Shown here piece by piece: positions 41,281 to 51,160 of a stretch of 51,161 nt of DNA (the first letter of the stretch is position 1; every line of letters begins with the position of its first letter). The DNA is from an uncultured Lachnospiraceae bacterium (lineage in GTDB: Bacteria > Bacillota > Clostridia > Lachnospirales > Lachnospiraceae), in NCBI GenBank assembly GCA_946407725.1, contig CAMJPM010000009.1:1-51161 (forward strand). The letters are read 5' to 3'. The notes under the pieces are model-generated. The model saw nothing but the letters and a program-made list of their open reading frames with translations, ran no database searches and was not told the origin of the DNA. Position numbers and translations under genes: made by a program.

Positions 41281-41769
41281 CTAATTTACTATTGCATTCA
41301 TCGCACCGAAGGCTCCGAAGGATACAACTCCCACAATGATTCCTGCAAGGAGTACTCCCGAAAGCACTGCCGCGGTGCTCTTCTTAAAATCCATATCCAG
41401 GATACTGGCAGCCAGCATTCCGGTCCAGGCTCCTGTACCCGGCAGCGGGATACCAACAAAGAGAGCAAGAGCCACATAGAGACCGTTCTTTGCTTTGGCT
41501 TCCAGTGCCTTTCCGCCCTTTTCACCCTTCTTCAGGCAGAAGGTGAAAAAACCGCCGATAACGGGCTTATCCTTTCCCCATTCCAGCACCCTTCTCGCAA
41601 AGAGATATATAAAGGGCACCGGCAGCATATTTCCAATAATAATAAGGATATATGCAATGACCATGTTAAAAGAAGGATCCGCCGTATGGAAGCCCACTGC
41701 AAAGGGCACTGCCCCCCTCAGCTCTATAAGAGGTATCATGGATATAACAAAAACAGTGAGATAATACAT
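41281..41769 (-). CDS. Small multi-drug export family membrane protein
   Basis: The 162-residue membrane protein has the motif PLIELRGAVPFAV near the N-terminus and GIPLPGTGAWTGMLAASIL in the second half. This is the layout of PF06695 (COG2426) proteins. It has four to five hydrophobic segments. The family name refers to export, but the substrate and function are not proven. Its ATG overlaps the secDF stop by one base (TGATG), so it is co-translated with secDF. Confidence 0.85.
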   Translation of the reverse strand: MYYLTVFVISMIPLIELRGAVPFAVGFHTADPSFNMVIAYILIIIGNMLPVPFIYLFARRVLEWGKDKPVIGGFFTFCLKKGEKGGKALEAKAKNGLYVALALFVGIPLPGTGAWTGMLAASILDMDFKKSTAAVLSGVLLAGIIVGVVSFGAFGAMNAIVN

Positions 41770-43922
41770 CAGGCCTTTTTACCCTTCCACGATGCCCAGA
41801 GGGCTGCCGCTATACATATGGATGAATAACATCCTGATATAAGTCCTACCATCATCGGCAGTGAGAACTGATAAATTGAGGAAATCCTGTACATTACAGA
41901 TGCCACCAGTATTACCAGCACACAGAGAAGGGTGGTTATGGATGTATTTATTGATCTCGCAAGTACCTGGGTCACAGATTTATCCACCAGCTCTACAATC
42001 GAGATCTTCGGGTTCATATTCCTGTTTTCCCTTATCCTGTCATATACAACGATGGTGTCGTTTATGGAATATCCGATGATAGTGAGCACAACAGCCACAA
42101 AGGAGTTTCCTATGGAAATACCGAAAAGTGAGAATGCAAAAAGCACTATGCACACATCATGGAGCAGGGCAATTATAGCCGTAATTCCCGCTGAAAGTCC
42201 GGAAAGAGCTGCAAATCTGAAGCCCACATAGAGGAGTATTCCCGCGAAAGCTATGATAATGGCGATAGCAGCATTCCTTAAGGCCTTGGCTCCCACATAG
42301 GGTTCAACCGCAAAGGTCTGGCTGGGCTCCAGCTTGTCGATATTCAGGACCTTACCGATGGCTCCGCTGGCCTTTGACTGCTCATCAGGTGTAAGGCCGG
42401 TATTTCCAGCCAGGGTAACAACAACCGTGGTTCCTGCCTGGCTCGTTGACACCTGTACCGTGGAATTCCTGTTGATGGCTCCGTTTACCGCAGATGCCAC
42501 TGCCTCAGTATCCACATCCGCATTATCTATGGTATATTCAAGTACTGTTCCTCCGGTAAACTGGGTATCCAGATTTATTCCCCGGACTGCTATTATTACT
42601 ATTCCTGCAATAAAAAGTGCTGCCGTAATACTGGCAAAAATCTTCTTGTTCTCAAAGAATTTGAGATCAGCCTTATCCTTTTTCCGGATAAAGAGCTTTT
42701 CCTTATTAAGTGCGTCATATTCCACTAGTGAAGCAAGCACAAACTTTGAAACATTTACGCCGATAAAGCAGTTTACTATAACACCAACCAGCAGCGTATA
42801 TCCGAAGGAAAGCATTGTTCCCGAACCGAATATCATAAGTACCACCGCAACTATGGCTGTGGTGATGTTTCCGTCCAAAACGGCGGTAAAGGCTTTCTGA
42901 TAACCTCTCCTGACCGCGCTTTTAACAGTTTCACCCTTCTTTAACTCCTCGGAGATACGTTCGGATATGATAACATTCGCATCCACAGCCATACCTACAG
43001 AAAGAATGATACCTGCGATACCGGGCAGTGTCAGCGTGAACTGCGGTACTGATATCGCAAGGAGCTGCAGTACTGTCTGGAGTAAAAGTGTAAGACAGGC
43101 TACAAAACCCGGAAGCCTGTAAAATCCGATCATGAACACGCATACGATAGCAAATGCGATGATACCCGCATAGATCATTACCTGCAGCGCATTCTGTCCG
43201 AGAGAAGGACTTATTGTGCTGAAGGACTTGGTTTCAAGCGCGAAAGGAAGAGCACCGGCATTGATCTTATCAGCCAGTTCCTTTGCTTCCTCGAAATTCG
43301 CCATTCCGGTGATAACTGCCTGTCCGCCGGAGATCCTTGTCTGAACAACGGGATTGCTGATCAGTGTTTCATCCATATAGATCCCCATCTGCTGTCCCAC
43401 AAGAGAGCCTGTAGCCTCTTCAAAGAGCTTTGCTCCTTCACTGTCAAAAATAAGGGACACAACGTATTCGGTCACACCGTTGTCATTCTGGGATTCAGGC
43501 TTTGCGCTTTCAACATTCTTACCCTCTACCTTTATATTTCCTGACGGATCGCGGAATGAAAGAAGTGCAGTCTCTCCCAGCTCGGCAATGGCCGTTTCGG
43601 GATTGTATTCAGCCTCGTCTGACTTCCAGGGGAAACGGACGATTATATATCTGCCGTCCTTATCTATGGTGATCTCACGGTCCGTGATCTTCTTATTATC
43701 AAGTCTTGTCTCGATAATGCTTCTGGCCGATTCCAGTTCACTGTCCGTGACCTTTTCATCCGTGGCAGGCTTGAAAACAGCCTCTACTCCACCCCGGATA
43801 TCAATACCGAAACGTATATCGGCAACCTTCTTTACCTGATCCCCTATTCCGAATACTGCCAACAGAATGAGCAGCGCAAGGATCACCAGGAAAATAAATA
43901 CGTTTGTCTTGGATGATTTCAT
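41769..43922 (-). CDS. secDF: Protein translocase subunit SecDF (fused)
   Basis: The 717-residue protein is SecD (to about residue 430) followed by SecF. SecD shows RFGIDIRGGVEAVFKP, GLISNP-type P1 domain sequence and ILSVGMAVDANVIISERISEEL. SecF shows LDTQFTGGTVLEYTID and GYSINDTIVVYDRIRENRNM. It has 12 membrane helices. SecDF uses the proton or sodium gradient to aid late steps of protein export. A strong ribosome site (TAAAGGAG) precedes the ATG. The upstream 155 bases hold a TATAAT-like box, spaced 19 from TTGTAC, as a weak promoter candidate. Confidence 0.95.
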   Translation of the reverse strand: MKSSKTNVFIFLVILALLILLAVFGIGDQVKKVADIRFGIDIRGGVEAVFKPATDEKVTDSELESARSIIETRLDNKKITDREITIDKDGRYIIVRFPWKSDEAEYNPETAIAELGETALLSFRDPSGNIKVEGKNVESAKPESQNDNGVTEYVVSLIFDSEGAKLFEEATGSLVGQQMGIYMDETLISNPVVQTRISGGQAVITGMANFEEAKELADKINAGALPFALETKSFSTISPSLGQNALQVMIYAGIIAFAIVCVFMIGFYRLPGFVACLTLLLQTVLQLLAISVPQFTLTLPGIAGIILSVGMAVDANVIISERISEELKKGETVKSAVRRGYQKAFTAVLDGNITTAIVAVVLMIFGSGTMLSFGYTLLVGVIVNCFIGVNVSKFVLASLVEYDALNKEKLFIRKKDKADLKFFENKKIFASITAALFIAGIVIIAVRGINLDTQFTGGTVLEYTIDNADVDTEAVASAVNGAINRNSTVQVSTSQAGTTVVVTLAGNTGLTPDEQSKASGAIGKVLNIDKLEPSQTFAVEPYVGAKALRNAAIAIIIAFAGILLYVGFRFAALSGLSAGITAIIALLHDVCIVLFAFSLFGISIGNSFVAVVLTIIGYSINDTIVVYDRIRENRNMNPKISIVELVDKSVTQVLARSINTSITTLLCVLVILVASVMYRISSIYQFSLPMMVGLISGCYSSICIAAALWASWKGKKA

Positions 43923-44077
43923 TTTAGTTCAGGCTCCTTTAACATACGAATTAATTCGTTTCCTATTATAATACTATGACACAATAGCCGTACAATAATA
44001 GCAAATAAGAAATCAATTTTCAAGTATGGTTTTAAAAAACTTCCAAAGACCTGTACGGATCAGCGTATATCCGGGAA

Positions 44078-44854
44078 TTAAGCGGAGTGTACAGCATCCG
44101 CCATGGATTTCACAAAAGCTCCCACATGAGCCGGGGCTTCCCTTCCATACTCTTCTATTATTCTGATTATTGCCGAACCGGTAATGGCGCCGTCTGAAAG
44201 TGCAGCCATTCCGGCTGCCTGTGTAGGATCCGAGATCCCGAATCCCACAGCACAGGGAATATCAGTATTTTCCTTTATGGTCTTTATAATAGGAGAAAGA
44301 TCCGTATCTATCCTGTCCCTCTGACCCGTGACCCCGAGACTTGACACCAGATAGATAAAGCCTTCGGCCTCCCTGGCGATCATGGCTGTACGCTGTCTGG
44401 AGGTAGGGGCAATAAGGGAAATGAGATCAACCCCCTTTTCTTTGCATATATCCGAAAACTCATCCTTTTCTTCAAAGGGCAGGTCGGGAAGTATTATGCC
44501 GTCAATTCCGATCTCGCTGCACTTGCCTATAAACCGCTCTGAACCGTACGAGTAAACCACATTGGCATAGGTCATGTAGACTAAAGGGATTTCTGTGTCC
44601 TCTCTCAGCCTTTTAGTGAGTTCAAATATCTTATCCGTGGTAATACCGTTTTTCAGAGCCCTCACATTTGCCGCCTGGATCACCGGCCCTTCAGCAGTGG
44701 GATCGGAAAAGGGTATCCCAAGCTCAATAAGATCAGCCCCGGCCTTTATGACCTCATTTACTATACTTTCGGTTGTCTCAATATCGGGATCCCCGCAGGT
44801 AATGAAGGGAATAAATGCTTTTTTATTTTCAAAGGCTTTTTTTATCCTGCTCAT
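44078..44854 (-). CDS. trpA: Tryptophan synthase alpha chain
   Basis: The 258-residue protein has FIPFITCGDPDIETT, the catalytic-Glu motif ADLIELGIPFSDPTAEGPVIQ, GIILPDLPFEEKDEF (catalytic Asp) and CAVGFGISDPTQ. It splits indole-3-glycerol phosphate to indole. It is the last gene of trpDCFBA, 12 nt after trpB, with GGGGG before its start. Downstream of trpA (44077-43923) I see no clear terminator hairpin. Confidence 0.97.
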   Translation of the reverse strand: MSRIKKAFENKKAFIPFITCGDPDIETTESIVNEVIKAGADLIELGIPFSDPTAEGPVIQAANVRALKNGITTDKIFELTKRLREDTEIPLVYMTYANVVYSYGSERFIGKCSEIGIDGIILPDLPFEEKDEFSDICKEKGVDLISLIAPTSRQRTAMIAREAEGFIYLVSSLGVTGQRDRIDTDLSPIIKTIKENTDIPCAVGFGISDPTQAAGMAALSDGAITGSAIIRIIEEYGREAPAHVGAFVKSMADAVHSA

Positions 44855-44866
44855 ATGATCCCCCTT

Positions 44867-46054
44867 TCACTCTTCTATGTTTTCGCCCCTGTAACGGGCA
44901 ATGGCAGCGCAGTCCTTGTCTCCCCTGCCGGATATGGTTATGACTATTATGCTGTCCCTGCTCATCTTTGGCGCGATCTTTATGGCATGGGATACTGCAT
45001 GTGCCGATTCTATCGCTGGTATTATTCCCTCTGTGCGGGACAGATATTCAAAGGCATTCACCGCTTCCTCATCCGTTACCGGCACATATTCTGCTCTTCC
45101 GGTATCGTGGAGAAATGCGTGTTCCGGGCCTATCCCCGGGTAATCAAGTCCGGCGGAAATGGAGTAAACCGGCGCTATCTGTCCGAATTCATCCTGACAG
45201 AAATAGGATTTCATGCCGTGGAATATCCCGGATCTTCCGGTATTAATGGTGGCTGCCGTTTCAAAGGTATCAATTCCCCGGCCCGCTGCCTCACAGCCTA
45301 TAAGCTTCACATCCCTGTCTTCTATAAAATGGTAAAAGCTCCCCATGGCATTTGATCCGCCGCCCACACAGGCTATCACGGCATCGGGAAGCCTTCCCTC
45401 CCTTTTCATGATCTCCTCTTTTATCTCCCTTGATATCACTGACTGGAAATCCCGGACGATGGTGGGAAAAGGATGGGGTCCCATTACCGAGCCTAAACAG
45501 TAGTGGGTGTCGTCTATCCTTCTGGTCCATTCCCTCATGGCCTCCGAAACCGCATCCTTCAGGGTTGCGGTTCCCGTGGTCACACTTATCACTTCAGAGC
45601 CCAGAAGCCTCATTCTGTAGACATTAAGGGCCTGACGCTTCGTATCCTCTTCTCCCATAAAGACCACACATTCCATTCCCATCAGCGCAGCGGCTGTGGC
45701 GGTTGCCACTCCGTGCTGTCCTGCGCCGGTTTCCGCGATAAGGCGGGTTTTTCCCATTTTCTTTGCTAAAAGGGCCTGCCCCAGCACATTGTTTATCTTA
45801 TGGGAGCCGGTGTGGTTAAGGTCCTCTCTCTTCAGATAGATCTTTGCCCCGCCCAGATCCTCCGTCATCTTTTTTGCAAAATAGAGCCTTGAAGGTCTCC
45901 CGGCGTATTCATTAAATAAGGTATTTAATTCCCTGTTAAAATCAGGATCCTCCTTATAGTGATCATAGGCTTTTTCCAGCTCTATTACTGCATTCATAAG
46001 GGTTTCAGGTATATACTGCCCTCCGTGGGCTCCAAATCTTCCTTTTTTCCTCAT
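44867..46054 (-). CDS. trpB: Tryptophan synthase beta chain
   Basis: The 395-residue PLP enzyme has [19 protein letters not shown] with the PLP lysine K86, [20 protein letters not shown] and [15 protein letters not shown], which hold the substrate and phosphate sites. It joins indole and serine. GGAGG precedes the ATG. About 80 bases separate it from trpF, with no visible terminator. Confidence 0.97.
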   Translation of the reverse strand: MRKKGRFGAHGGQYIPETLMNAVIELEKAYDHYKEDPDFNRELNTLFNEYAGRPSRLYFAKKMTEDLGGAKIYLKREDLNHTGSHKINNVLGQALLAKKMGKTRLIAETGAGQHGVATATAAALMGMECVVFMGEEDTKRQALNVYRMRLLGSEVISVTTGTATLKDAVSEAMREWTRRIDDTHYCLGSVMGPHPFPTIVRDFQSVISREIKEEIMKREGRLPDAVIACVGGGSNAMGSFYHFIEDRDVKLIGCEAAGRGIDTFETAATINTGRSGIFHGMKSYFCQDEFGQIAPVYSISAGLDYPGIGPEHAFLHDTGRAEYVPVTDEEAVNAFEYLSRTEGIIPAIESAHAVSHAIKIAPKMSRDSIIVITISGRGDKDCAAIARYRGENIEE

Positions 46055-46135
46055 AAACTCTGTTCCTCCTTCAAGGCGTTGTTACTAAATCCCTGTTACC
46101 GCAGGATCTGCTCCGATCCCCTGTTCTGTGCTCCT

Positions 46136-46759
46136 TCAGTATCGTTTACGCCTTACGATCTCCATAACGGCAGTTATCTTCTCTTCGTCCTTCAGGCCCT
46201 CTGTCTCTATTCCCGAACTCAGATCCAGCCCGAAAGGCGAGATCTCCGTAAGTGCCTGTTCTATATTATCCGGCTTAAGCCCTCCTGCCAAAAAGAACGG
46301 CCTTTTTATCCCCTTTAATATGCTCCAGTCAAATACCTGCCCGCTGCCTTTCCCTGAATCTATAAGGATATGGTCTGCCGGGCTTTCTTCCATAAGCTTA
46401 AAAATTTCCCCTGTTTCTTTAAGGGATCTGTCTTTTATCTGAAATGCCTTGATGATCTCCGCACCGGTGCTGTTTTTTAAGTTTTTAATATAGTCGTTGT
46501 CTTCATGTCCGTGGAGCTGAACCATATCAATGGCTCCGCTTTTTAAGAGAGATAATATCCTGCCCTGATCACAGTCCACAAAAACCCCTACGGCTTTGAT
46601 CCGCCTGTCCAGCAGGGACCTTAACTTAAGCGCCATTTCATCTGTAACGTTCCGTTTGCTTTTTTCATAAAAAACAAAGCCCCCGTAGTCCGGAAGGGCT
46701 CTGTTTACCATAATTATATCCTCTTCCCTGAAGAGCCCGCAGAGTTTTATCCTCGTCAT
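46136..46759 (-). CDS. trpF: Phosphoribosylanthranilate isomerase
   Basis: The 207-residue TIM-barrel enzyme has IKLCGLFREEDI (catalytic Cys), YGGFVFYEKSKRNV, VDMVQLHGHED-like MVQLHGHED, and FLAGGLKPDNIEQAL with GLDLSSGIETEGLKD at the end. The first motif's FREED is slightly unusual for TrpF (normally a T/S residue follows GL). Its start overlaps the trpC stop by four bases. Confidence 0.94.
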   Translation of the reverse strand: MTRIKLCGLFREEDIIMVNRALPDYGGFVFYEKSKRNVTDEMALKLRSLLDRRIKAVGVFVDCDQGRILSLLKSGAIDMVQLHGHEDNDYIKNLKNSTGAEIIKAFQIKDRSLKETGEIFKLMEESPADHILIDSGKGSGQVFDWSILKGIKRPFFLAGGLKPDNIEQALTEISPFGLDLSSGIETEGLKDEEKITAVMEIVRRKRY

Positions 46760-47547
46760 ACCGTCAAACCCTTAAGTTCTGAAAGTTTGGTTCCTTTGTC
46801 CTCTGCCCTCATCAGCACCTCTCCGATTAGCACTGCGTCCGCGCCGATATCCTTGAGTTTTTTTACGTCCTCAGGGGTTTTTACGCCGCTCTCCGAGACA
46901 AATACCACATCCTCCGGTATCAGCTTTCTTAACCGTGCAGAATTGGAATTGTCCACAGAAAAGTCCTTTAAGTTCCTGTTGTTTACTCCTATTATCCTGG
47001 CTCCGGCTTTAAGGGCGGTCTCTGCTTCCCTTTCGTCATGAACCTCCATCAGAGCGGAGATCCCCAGCTCATCACAGATCCTGAGATATTCCTTAAGGGT
47101 ATCCTGCTCCAGGATAGCGCATATCAGAAGTACTGCCTCTGCTCCCAATGTCTTTGCCTCATGGATCATATACTCATCCACTGTGAAATCCTTACGGAGG
47201 CACGGTATCTTCACAGCTTCTGCTATTTCCCATAAATATCTGTCATCCCCCAGAAACCACTTTGGCTCTGTCAGGACCGAAATACAGTCGGCTCCTGCTT
47301 TTTCATATTCCTCTGCTATTTCCAGATAGGGAAAATCATCTGCTATGATCCCCTTGGAGGGAGATGCCTTCTTGCATTCGCAGATAAAAGAGATCCCCGG
47401 CTTCTTTAATGCCTTTTCGAAACTGAAATCCCCACGGGGCAGGTCAAAAGCCCTTTTCTTCATTTCCCCGGCAGGTATCTCTTCTTTTCTTATCTCTGTA
47501 CGTTTTTTTGCGTACTCCGATAGTTCCTTTAAAATATCCTCTCTCAT
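46756..47547 (-). CDS. trpC: Indole-3-glycerol phosphate synthase
   Basis: The 263-residue TIM barrel has [19 protein letters not shown] (catalytic Lys), [26 protein letters not shown], and [15 protein letters not shown]. It makes the indole ring of indole-glycerol phosphate. The start overlaps the trpD end by four bases, and the 3' end overlaps trpF, so translation is coupled along the operon. Confidence 0.96.
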   Translation of the reverse strand: MREDILKELSEYAKKRTEIRKEEIPAGEMKKRAFDLPRGDFSFEKALKKPGISFICECKKASPSKGIIADDFPYLEIAEEYEKAGADCISVLTEPKWFLGDDRYLWEIAEAVKIPCLRKDFTVDEYMIHEAKTLGAEAVLLICAILEQDTLKEYLRICDELGISALMEVHDEREAETALKAGARIIGVNNRNLKDFSVDNSNSARLRKLIPEDVVFVSESGVKTPEDVKKLKDIGADAVLIGEVLMRAEDKGTKLSELKGLTV

Positions 47548-48560
47548 CTGTTGCTGATCTCAATAAGCTTTTCCAGAGTTTTCTCCGCATCTCCGGAATC
47601 GATTATCTCTGAGGCAAGCTTAATTCCTTCTTTCATATTGTCCGCTTTGCCCCCGATATAGAGCGCAGCCCCGGCATTCATAAGAACCGCATCCCTCTTG
47701 GCTCCCTTTTCCCCTTTCAGGATATTCCAGGTGATTTCCGCGTTCACATCCGGAGTGCCGCCCTTAAGCTCACTCTTGCTGCACTTCTTAAATCCGAAAT
47801 CCTCAGGACTTATCATGTATGTTTTATACCACCCGTTATTTATCTCGCAGATCTTGGTGGCAGCGCTGACTGATATCTCATCCAGCTTGTCCATACCATA
47901 GACCACCATACCCCTCTTTACTCCCAGACTTGATAAAACCTGCGCCAGAGGCTCCACCAGATATTCATCATATACACCAAGGAGCTGCATGGAAGGAGAT
48001 GCAGGATTTGTAAGGGGTCCGAGGATATTGAATACTGTCCTGAAACCCAGCTCCTTACGTATGGCTCCCACATATTTCATAGAGGTATGGTATTTCTGTG
48101 CAAAAAAGAAACACATGCCGGCTTCCCTTAAAAGCTCCCTGCATTTATCCGGATCTTCTTCAATATTTACTCCCAGAGCCTCCAGACAGTCTGCCGTTCC
48201 GCAGCTTGAAGAAGCAGCCCTGTTGCCGTGTTTTGCAACCTTCATTCCTCCGGCTGCAGCCACTATTGCGGATGTAGTGGAAATATTGAAGCTGTGGGCG
48301 TTATCTCCGCCGGTTCCCACTATTTCGAAAACATCCATGTCGGTCTCTACCCTGGTGGCGTGATCCCTCATGGCGGCAGCGCAGCCCGCTATCTCATCCC
48401 TGGTCTCTGCCCTGGCACTTTTGGTGGAAAGAGCAGAAAGAAACGCAGCGTTCTGGGTAGGGGTCGTATTACCGCTCATTATCTCGTTCATCACGGCGTA
48501 GGCTTCATCATAACTCAGATCTTCCTTGTTAACTATCTTTACTATCGCTTCCTTGATCAT
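47544..48560 (-). CDS. trpD: Anthranilate phosphoribosyltransferase
   Basis: The 338-residue enzyme has [18 protein letters not shown] (PRPP-binding), [21 protein letters not shown] and [13 protein letters not shown]. It adds phosphoribose to anthranilate. It is the first trp gene here; trpE and trpG are not in the window. Only 59 bases lie between it and the upstream ABC ATPase gene, with no clear terminator or leader peptide, so the trp genes could be read from the ABC transporter promoter. Confidence 0.96.
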   Translation of the reverse strand: MIKEAIVKIVNKEDLSYDEAYAVMNEIMSGNTTPTQNAAFLSALSTKSARAETRDEIAGCAAAMRDHATRVETDMDVFEIVGTGGDNAHSFNISTTSAIVAAAGGMKVAKHGNRAASSSCGTADCLEALGVNIEEDPDKCRELLREAGMCFFFAQKYHTSMKYVGAIRKELGFRTVFNILGPLTNPASPSMQLLGVYDEYLVEPLAQVLSSLGVKRGMVVYGMDKLDEISVSAATKICEINNGWYKTYMISPEDFGFKKCSKSELKGGTPDVNAEITWNILKGEKGAKRDAVLMNAGAALYIGGKADNMKEGIKLASEIIDSGDAEKTLEKLIEISNR

Positions 48561-48619
48561 ACTTTACCTCCGTTTCTGTAACTGTTTTCCTCTTATAAAT
48601 ACTCCACTGTTTCTTAATA

Positions 48620-49363
48620 TCAGAGCACCTTGTCCAGAAAATCTCTGGTTCTCTTCTCCCTGGGATTTAAAAGCAGTACTCCCGGAGTCCCTTCCTCGAT
48701 AATATATCCTCCGTCCAAAAAGACTATCCTGTGCGCCACCTCTCTTGCAAAGCCCATCTCATGGGTGACTATCACCATGGTCATGCCGTCAGATGCCAGG
48801 TTTTTCATAACATTCAGCACCTCTCCCACCATTTCCGGATCCAGGGCGGAGGTAGGCTCATCAAAAAGCATGATGTCCGGCTGCATGCAAAGTGCCCTGG
48901 CAATGGCTACCCTCTGCTTCTGTCCGCCGGAAAGCTGGCTGGGAAATGCCTCCTGCTTTTCCGAAAGTCCCACCTTTTCAAGCATTCTTTCTGCTCTCTC
49001 CTTTGCTTCTGCGACGCTGCATTTTTTAAGCTCCACAGGGGCAAGGGTCATATTATCCATCACATTTAAGTTATTAAAGAGGTTGAAATGCTGGAAAACC
49101 ATGCCGATGTTTTCCCTGACTTTGTTTATGTCTGTTTCTTTTGAGGTGATATCGATGCCGTTTACAATAATACTGCCGCTGTCAACCTCCTCCAGACGGT
49201 TTAAGCATCTTAAAAAAGTGGATTTTCCGGAGCCTGAGGGTCCGATCACCACAACTACCTCTCCTTCAGACACGTCAATGGAGATATCCTTCAGTACGTC
49301 TAAGTCACCAATGGATTTTTTTAGGTTTTTAACACTGATCTTTATTTCCTTACCGTCCGACAT
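48620..49363 (-). CDS. Polar amino acid ABC transporter ATP-binding protein (GlnQ-like)
   Basis: The 247-residue ATPase has Walker [19 protein letters not shown]-loop [15 protein letters not shown], signature [16 protein letters not shown] and Walker [16 protein letters not shown]. This is the PAAT subtype for glutamine, cystine or other polar amino acids. The N-terminus is slightly longer than usual ([14 protein letters not shown]). It overlaps the permease gene by 14 nt. Substrate is not known. Confidence 0.92.
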   Translation of the reverse strand: MSDGKEIKISVKNLKKSIGDLDVLKDISIDVSEGEVVVVIGPSGSGKSTFLRCLNRLEEVDSGSIIVNGIDITSKETDINKVRENIGMVFQHFNLFNNLNVMDNMTLAPVELKKCSVAEAKERAERMLEKVGLSEKQEAFPSQLSGGQKQRVAIARALCMQPDIMLFDEPTSALDPEMVGEVLNVMKNLASDGMTMVIVTHEMGFAREVAHRIVFLDGGYIIEEGTPGVLLLNPREKRTRDFLDKVL

Positions 49364-50021
49364 TCAGTTTCCTTTCCACCATCTTGGCATTCCTGGAAAG
49401 AATAGTGATGACGAAAAGATACATTACACCGACTATTGCCCAGGTCTGGAACGACATAAAGGTATTTGCCTGAACATTCTTTGCCGTATTGACAAGCTCC
49501 GGAAAGCCTATTACAGACAGTATGGAAGTGTCCTTTAAGGTTATTATGAACTGGTTTATGATGCTGGGTATCATGGTGCGTATCGCCTGGGGCAGCACCA
49601 CCTTTCTCATGGAGACGCCATAGGGAAGCCCCAGAGACCTGGCCGCTTCCATCTGCCCTATGTCCACAGACTGTATACCCGCCCTTATGATCTCGGACAT
49701 ATACGCACCGCAGTTAAGAGCCAGACAGGCGGTACCGGCCTGCAGGGCAGTGAGTGTCATATTATGTCCGCCTATTATTGTATTTAATAGATAGGGGATA
49801 CCGAAATATATAAAAAACGCCAGCACTATCATAGGAACTCCCCTGATGATATCCACAAAGATCTGGGCTATCACATTGCATATCCGTGATTTGACCACGC
49901 TCAGGATACCGAAGAAAAGTCCTATAATGCAAGCGAAGAAAAGCCCAAGGAGCGCAAGGATAAGCGTGCGCCCCATGGCTTCCAGAAGCATCCCGCCATA
50001 TACGGTAATTATTCGAACCAT
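49350..50021 (-). CDS. Polar amino acid ABC transporter permease
   Basis: The 223-residue membrane protein belongs to the HisM/GlnP type. It has [37 protein letters not shown], the coupling motif [31 protein letters not shown] and a C-terminal helix near [17 protein letters not shown]. It overlaps the ATPase gene and is 36 nt after the solute-binding gene. Confidence 0.93.
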   Translation of the reverse strand: MVRIITVYGGMLLEAMGRTLILALLGLFFACIIGLFFGILSVVKSRICNVIAQIFVDIIRGVPMIVLAFFIYFGIPYLLNTIIGGHNMTLTALQAGTACLALNCGAYMSEIIRAGIQSVDIGQMEAARSLGLPYGVSMRKVVLPQAIRTMIPSIINQFIITLKDTSILSVIGFPELVNTAKNVQANTFMSFQTWAIVGVMYLFVITILSRNAKMVERKLNVGR

Positions 50022-50057
50022 TTTTATTGTATTCCTTAAACTGACAGACGGGTATTA

Positions 50058-50837
50058 TCAACCGAGATATTTCTTTAAGATCTCGTCGTATTTTCCGTTG
50101 GCCTTTATATTCTTAAGACCCTCATTAAACATATCTACAAGCTTCTGATTGTCCTTATTGAATACTGCAAAACCATAGGCTGCAGGATCATTTCCCGTTT
50201 CAGGAAGAATAACCATGGGAAGGTTTCCGTCTTTGATATTTGCCGCCATTATAGGAGTATCATCAAAAACTGCTGCGACCTGCCCGCCGACTACCGCCTG
50301 ATACATGGTGGGCGAATCCTCAAAATAGGTAACGGTGAAGTTATACTGTCCTGAAAGGCTTTCGGCATACTCTGCGCTCATGGTGCCGGTCTTTACAGCA
50401 ACAGCCTTGCCGCTAAGGCCGTCAAGCCCTGTGATACCGGAATTTTCAGCCACAGCCATGCTCTGGTTTGCGTCATAGTACCCGTCAGAGAAGATCCATC
50501 CGAATTCTTTACGTTCATCGGTAATGGAGGCTCCTGCGATCATTCCGTCAGCCTGTCCGGCCTGGCAGGCAGCTATGGAAGCATCCCATCCAAGTATCTG
50601 TACATCATATTTGAAGCCCTGGTCCTCTGCTATAGCAGCAAGGAGATCCATGTCAATACCCACAAAATTGTTCTCGCTGTCCCTGTACTCAAAGGGCTTG
50701 AAAGATGTATCGGTGGCGATGATCCAGGTCTTTGAATCAGATGATGCCGGTGTTGATCCGCTTCCCTTTGCACCGCAGCCGACAAGGGAAACAGTCATTG
50801 CAACAGCTGCAAGTAACGCAATAATCCTCTTTTTCAT
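50058..50837 (-). CDS. Amino acid ABC transporter substrate-binding lipoprotein
   Basis: From the ATG at 50837 (GGAGGAAATTAT before it) the protein begins MKKRIIALLAAVAMTVSLVGCG, a lipoprotein signal with lipobox LVGC, so it is anchored outside the membrane. The rest is a type 3 solute-binding domain: TDTSFKPFEYRDSENNFVGIDMDLLAAIAED, and VKTGTMSAEYAESL. The longer ORF from 50876 has no ribosome site. Being first in the operon it is the likely major product. Substrate is probably a polar amino acid; tryptophan is possible from the neighbouring trp genes but not shown. Confidence 0.93.
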   Translation of the reverse strand: MKKRIIALLAAVAMTVSLVGCGAKGSGSTPASSDSKTWIIATDTSFKPFEYRDSENNFVGIDMDLLAAIAEDQGFKYDVQILGWDASIAACQAGQADGMIAGASITDERKEFGWIFSDGYYDANQSMAVAENSGITGLDGLSGKAVAVKTGTMSAEYAESLSGQYNFTVTYFEDSPTMYQAVVGGQVAAVFDDTPIMAANIKDGNLPMVILPETGNDPAAYGFAVFNKDNQKLVDMFNEGLKNIKANGKYDEILKKYLG

Positions 50838-50865
50838 ATAATTTCCTCCTCCATTAAACTCTGAG

Positions 50866-50904
50866 AGCCACGCCATTTAAGGTTCGCTTCGCGAAGGCGT
50901 GGCT
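50866..50904 (-). other. Hairpin in the 5' leader of the ABC operon
   Basis: AGCCACGCC pairs with GGCGTGGCT (9 bp) around a 21-base loop. It lies between the promoter (50940-50968) and the lipoprotein start, so it would form in the mRNA leader. Confidence 0.55.
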
Positions 50905-50939
50905 TACGTACTGTAAAGGTCATTAAATCAGACTTTAAT

Positions 50940-50968
50940 ATACTATCCTTTTAAAGGGATATAGTCAA
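50940..50968 (-). promoter_or_regulatory. Sigma-A promoter of the amino acid ABC (and possibly trp) operon
   Basis: TTGACT (50963-50968) and TAGTAT (50940-50945) with exactly 17 bases between them, about 100 bases before the lipoprotein start codon. Confidence 0.75.
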
Positions 50969-51027
50969 GTTTTCGGGCTATCAGATCAGGCAACAAATCG
51001 TTTGACCTTCCCTTCAACAGGCAGCAG

Positions 51028-51160
51028 TCAACCTTGAAGTGCATATTTATCCACCTTCCTGTATGCCAGCTCCAATAGTCCGATATTAAGCACGGCAAAT
51101 ATCAGCAAATACAGCGGCATTATTCCTATCCCGATATTCTGCTGTATTATCCCGAACACC
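51028..51160 (-). CDS. C-terminal end of a membrane protein, partial
   Basis: The minus-strand frame ends NIGIGIMPLYLLIFAVLNIG, then LLELAYRKVDKYALQG and TGA at 51028-51030. The last hydrophobic helix and short basic tail suggest a permease of the ABC-2 type or similar, but the start is outside the window. It is separated from the lipoprotein operon by that operon's promoter. Confidence 0.5.
   Translation of the reverse strand, partial: VFGIIQQNIGIGIMPLYLLIFAVLNIGLLELAYRKVDKYALQG

Noticed and set aside
48561-48619. Possible trp attenuator or T-box before trpD
   Set aside because: The gap is only 59 bases with no Trp-rich leader peptide, T-box sequence or terminator stem.
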